Source of the DNA: Limivivens faecihominis
Lineage (GTDB): Bacteria; Bacillota; Clostridia; Lachnospirales; Lachnospiraceae
Assembly (NCBI RefSeq): GCF_020686945.1
Contig: NZ_JAJEPR010000006.1
Coordinates: forward strand, 62,001 to 126,000
Direction of reading: 5' to 3'
Length of the DNA stretch: 64,000 bases
Shown here: in pieces, positions 62,774-64,000 of the stretch
Layout: every line of letters begins with the position of its first letter
Numbering within the stretch: the first letter of the stretch is position 1
The notes under the pieces: model-generated
Seen by the model: the letters and a program-made list of their open reading frames with translations, nothing else
Databases searched by the model: none
What the model was told of the DNA's origin: nothing
Made by a program: the position numbers and the translations under genes

Positions 62774-63556
62774 TTATTTTTTGTATCCGATCATTCCTGC
62801 AAGCTTAAAATCTTCCATATGATGGCGGATCAGATAATCAATGTAAGACATAATCACATCCGCTGCCAGCTTATAACCGCAGGCCGTCATATGACCATTA
62901 TGGAAAAACAGTTTTCTGAACTCTGCATCCTGAACAGGACCATACTGATTCAGGTCAATCACATAGGTATTGTCAAACAGCTTTGCCATCTCATGCAGCA
63001 GAGCCGCATGAGATGCTTTTTTCTGCTCGTTTTCATCTTCCGGATTCTCTGTATCTCTTGGCATCGTCACCAGGAAAAATTTTGCCTCCGGCTGAATCGT
63101 CTTCAAACGCTGGATAATCTTTGCATAGTCCCCCGCAAAGGTATCTTTGTTTTTCGTCCTGTCTTCCAGGCAGATATCTGCTATGGAGCCAACTTCTTCC
63201 TCTTTTCCGAAAAGATCATTATCCCCCAGCGCAATGATATAAGCCTGGCAGGCTTTCTCCGGATTCCAGAAATCATTTTCCTCTGCAAAGCTCTCATTGT
63301 ACCAGCTTGCTGTCATTCCGCCCCTTGAAAAATTGTAGACCTTGCTTCCCGTGGTATAAGAAATAAACTGTCCCCAGGAATACTCATAGAGATCATAATA
63401 ACTTTTTGTTCCATCCTCATTGACAATCTCATATTCTCCGGAAGAAAGGGAATCTCCCACGCAGCCGATCCGGCGGAAAATCCCGCAGAAGCCTCCGTCT
63501 TTTACCAATGTATCCAGTGGCTTTTCTTTTTCATCCGTTATCCAAAATGCTTTCAT
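62774..63556 (-). CDS. SGNH/GDSL-type hydrolase
   Basis: 260 aa. Block I CVGDSLSSGEY (nucleophile Ser near 35), block III IIALGDNDLFG (Asn near 110), block V NGHMTACGYKLAADVI (His near 230). Intracellular, no signal peptide. Likely an esterase or acetylxylan/mannan-type deacetylase; lying beside a beta-mannosidase it may remove acyl groups from the same oligosaccharides, which is inference. Confidence 0.75.
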   Translation of the reverse strand: MKAFWITDEKEKPLDTLVKDGGFCGIFRRIGCVGDSLSSGEYEIVNEDGTKSYYDLYEYSWGQFISYTTGSKVYNFSRGGMTASWYNESFAEENDFWNPEKACQAYIIALGDNDLFGKEEEVGSIADICLEDRTKNKDTFAGDYAKIIQRLKTIQPEAKFFLVTMPRDTENPEDENEQKKASHAALLHEMAKLFDNTYVIDLNQYGPVQDAEFRKLFFHNGHMTACGYKLAADVIMSYIDYLIRHHMEDFKLAGMIGYKK

Positions 63557-63632
63557 TCTTCTTCTCCTCCATACAGCCGGACATCAAACAGTCCGGCAAA
63601 ATCCTGGCCCCAGATATCCTGAAGAACCACTT

Positions 63633-64000
63633 TTACCTCTGCTCCATCGGCACATACTCCCGCTCTTTCATGATGCTCTTATAAGCCGGTCGGATGATCT
63701 TGTCCATGTTGATGAGTTCTTCGATGCGGTGGGCACTCCAGCCCACGATTCTGGCCATGGCAAACATCGGGGTGTAGAGCTCCAGGGGGATGTCCAGCAT
63801 GCTGTAGACGAAGCCGCTGTAGAAATCCACGTTGGCGCTGACGCCTTTGTAGATCTTCCGCTTCTCGCCGATAATCTGGGGAGCCAGGCGCTCAACGGCG
63901 GAATAGAGCTGATAGTCGGCTTCCCGGCCTTTTTCATGGGCAAGCTTTTCCACGAAAGTCTTAAAGATCTGGGCTCTGGGATCGGAAAGAGAATAAACCG
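63633..64000 (-). CDS. Citrate synthase, C-terminal part (runs off the window)
   Basis: 122 aa visible, open at the window edge. VYSLSDPRAQIFKTFVEKLAHEKG, VSANVDFYSGFVYSMLDIPLELYTPMFAMARIVGWSAHRIEEL with the catalytic Asp in NVDFYSG and Arg in the SAHRIEE segment are typical. It joins acetyl-CoA and oxaloacetate. The start lies outside the window. Confidence 0.9.
   Translation of the reverse strand, partial: VYSLSDPRAQIFKTFVEKLAHEKGREADYQLYSAVERLAPQIIGEKRKIYKGVSANVDFYSGFVYSMLDIPLELYTPMFAMARIVGWSAHRIEELINMDKIIRPAYKSIMKEREYVPMEQR

Overview
The window looks like the chromosome of a Lachnospiraceae-type clostridium (Firmicutes). It carries the S10-spc-alpha ribosomal superoperon in clostridial order (secY-adk-map-KOW protein-infA-rpmJ-rpsM-rpsK-rpsD-rpoA-rplQ), a zinc-type S14, strong GGAGG ribosome binding sites and sigma-A-type promoters (TTGNNN-17-TATAAT). 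It also has many secreted proteins with choline-binding-like repeats and transglutaminase folds. No rRNA, ordinary tRNA or CRISPR array was found.

Layout. 1-7 kb: accessory DNA with a broken AAA-ATPase/PD-(D/E)XK gene, a two-gene metallophosphoesterase unit, a decayed IS256-family element and an AT-rich nuclease gene. 7-9.4 kb: an XRE regulator coupled to two secreted proteins, one of them a transglutaminase. 9.7-20.2 kb: an RNA-metabolism island. It contains a Thg1-type 3'-5' polymerase, a PARG-like macro protein, a radical SAM protein, a protein starting MKIRTDFVTNSSSSSFI, an RlaP-like nucleotidyltransferase, two metallophosphoesterases, tandem DIP1984-like proteins and two tRNA-like RNA modules. 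20.2-37.6 kb: the ribosomal protein superoperon, all on the minus strand, with three candidate structured leaders. 37.6-41.2 kb: an assimilatory nitrite/sulfite reductase diverging from an HTH protein. 41.2-48.7 kb: a seven-gene envelope operon (MBOAT acyltransferase, DHHW partner, SH3 protein, four secreted repeat proteins, three of them with transglutaminase domains). 48.8-64 kb: housekeeping and transport genes (a PurF-like protein, a permease, an rRNA-type methyltransferase, GNAT, proC, M18 aminopeptidase, MATE, a PII-like/DUF1538 pair, beta-mannosidase, SGNH hydrolase, and the end of citrate synthase).

The most interesting part is the RNA island. Four promoter regions (about 2.37, 14.25, 17.32 and 20.20 kb) share an operator overlapping the -35 box. 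Its half-site is TGTCATTGAAC; at the two divergent promoters a mirror half-site follows after exactly 5 bp. This ties the 2-4 kb genes, the Thg1/RlaP operon, its divergent phosphoesterase and the DIP1984/tRNA-like operons into one probable regulon. The DIP1984-DIP1984-tRNA-like-terminator-phosphoesterase unit is duplicated and the two copies have decayed reciprocally. The two tRNA-like modules keep nearly identical 3' halves but have different anticodon loops and a compensatory D-stem change. I infer a stress-induced tRNA end-repair or tRNA-surveillance system with embedded tRNA mimics. The assignment rests on families and layout, not on experiment.
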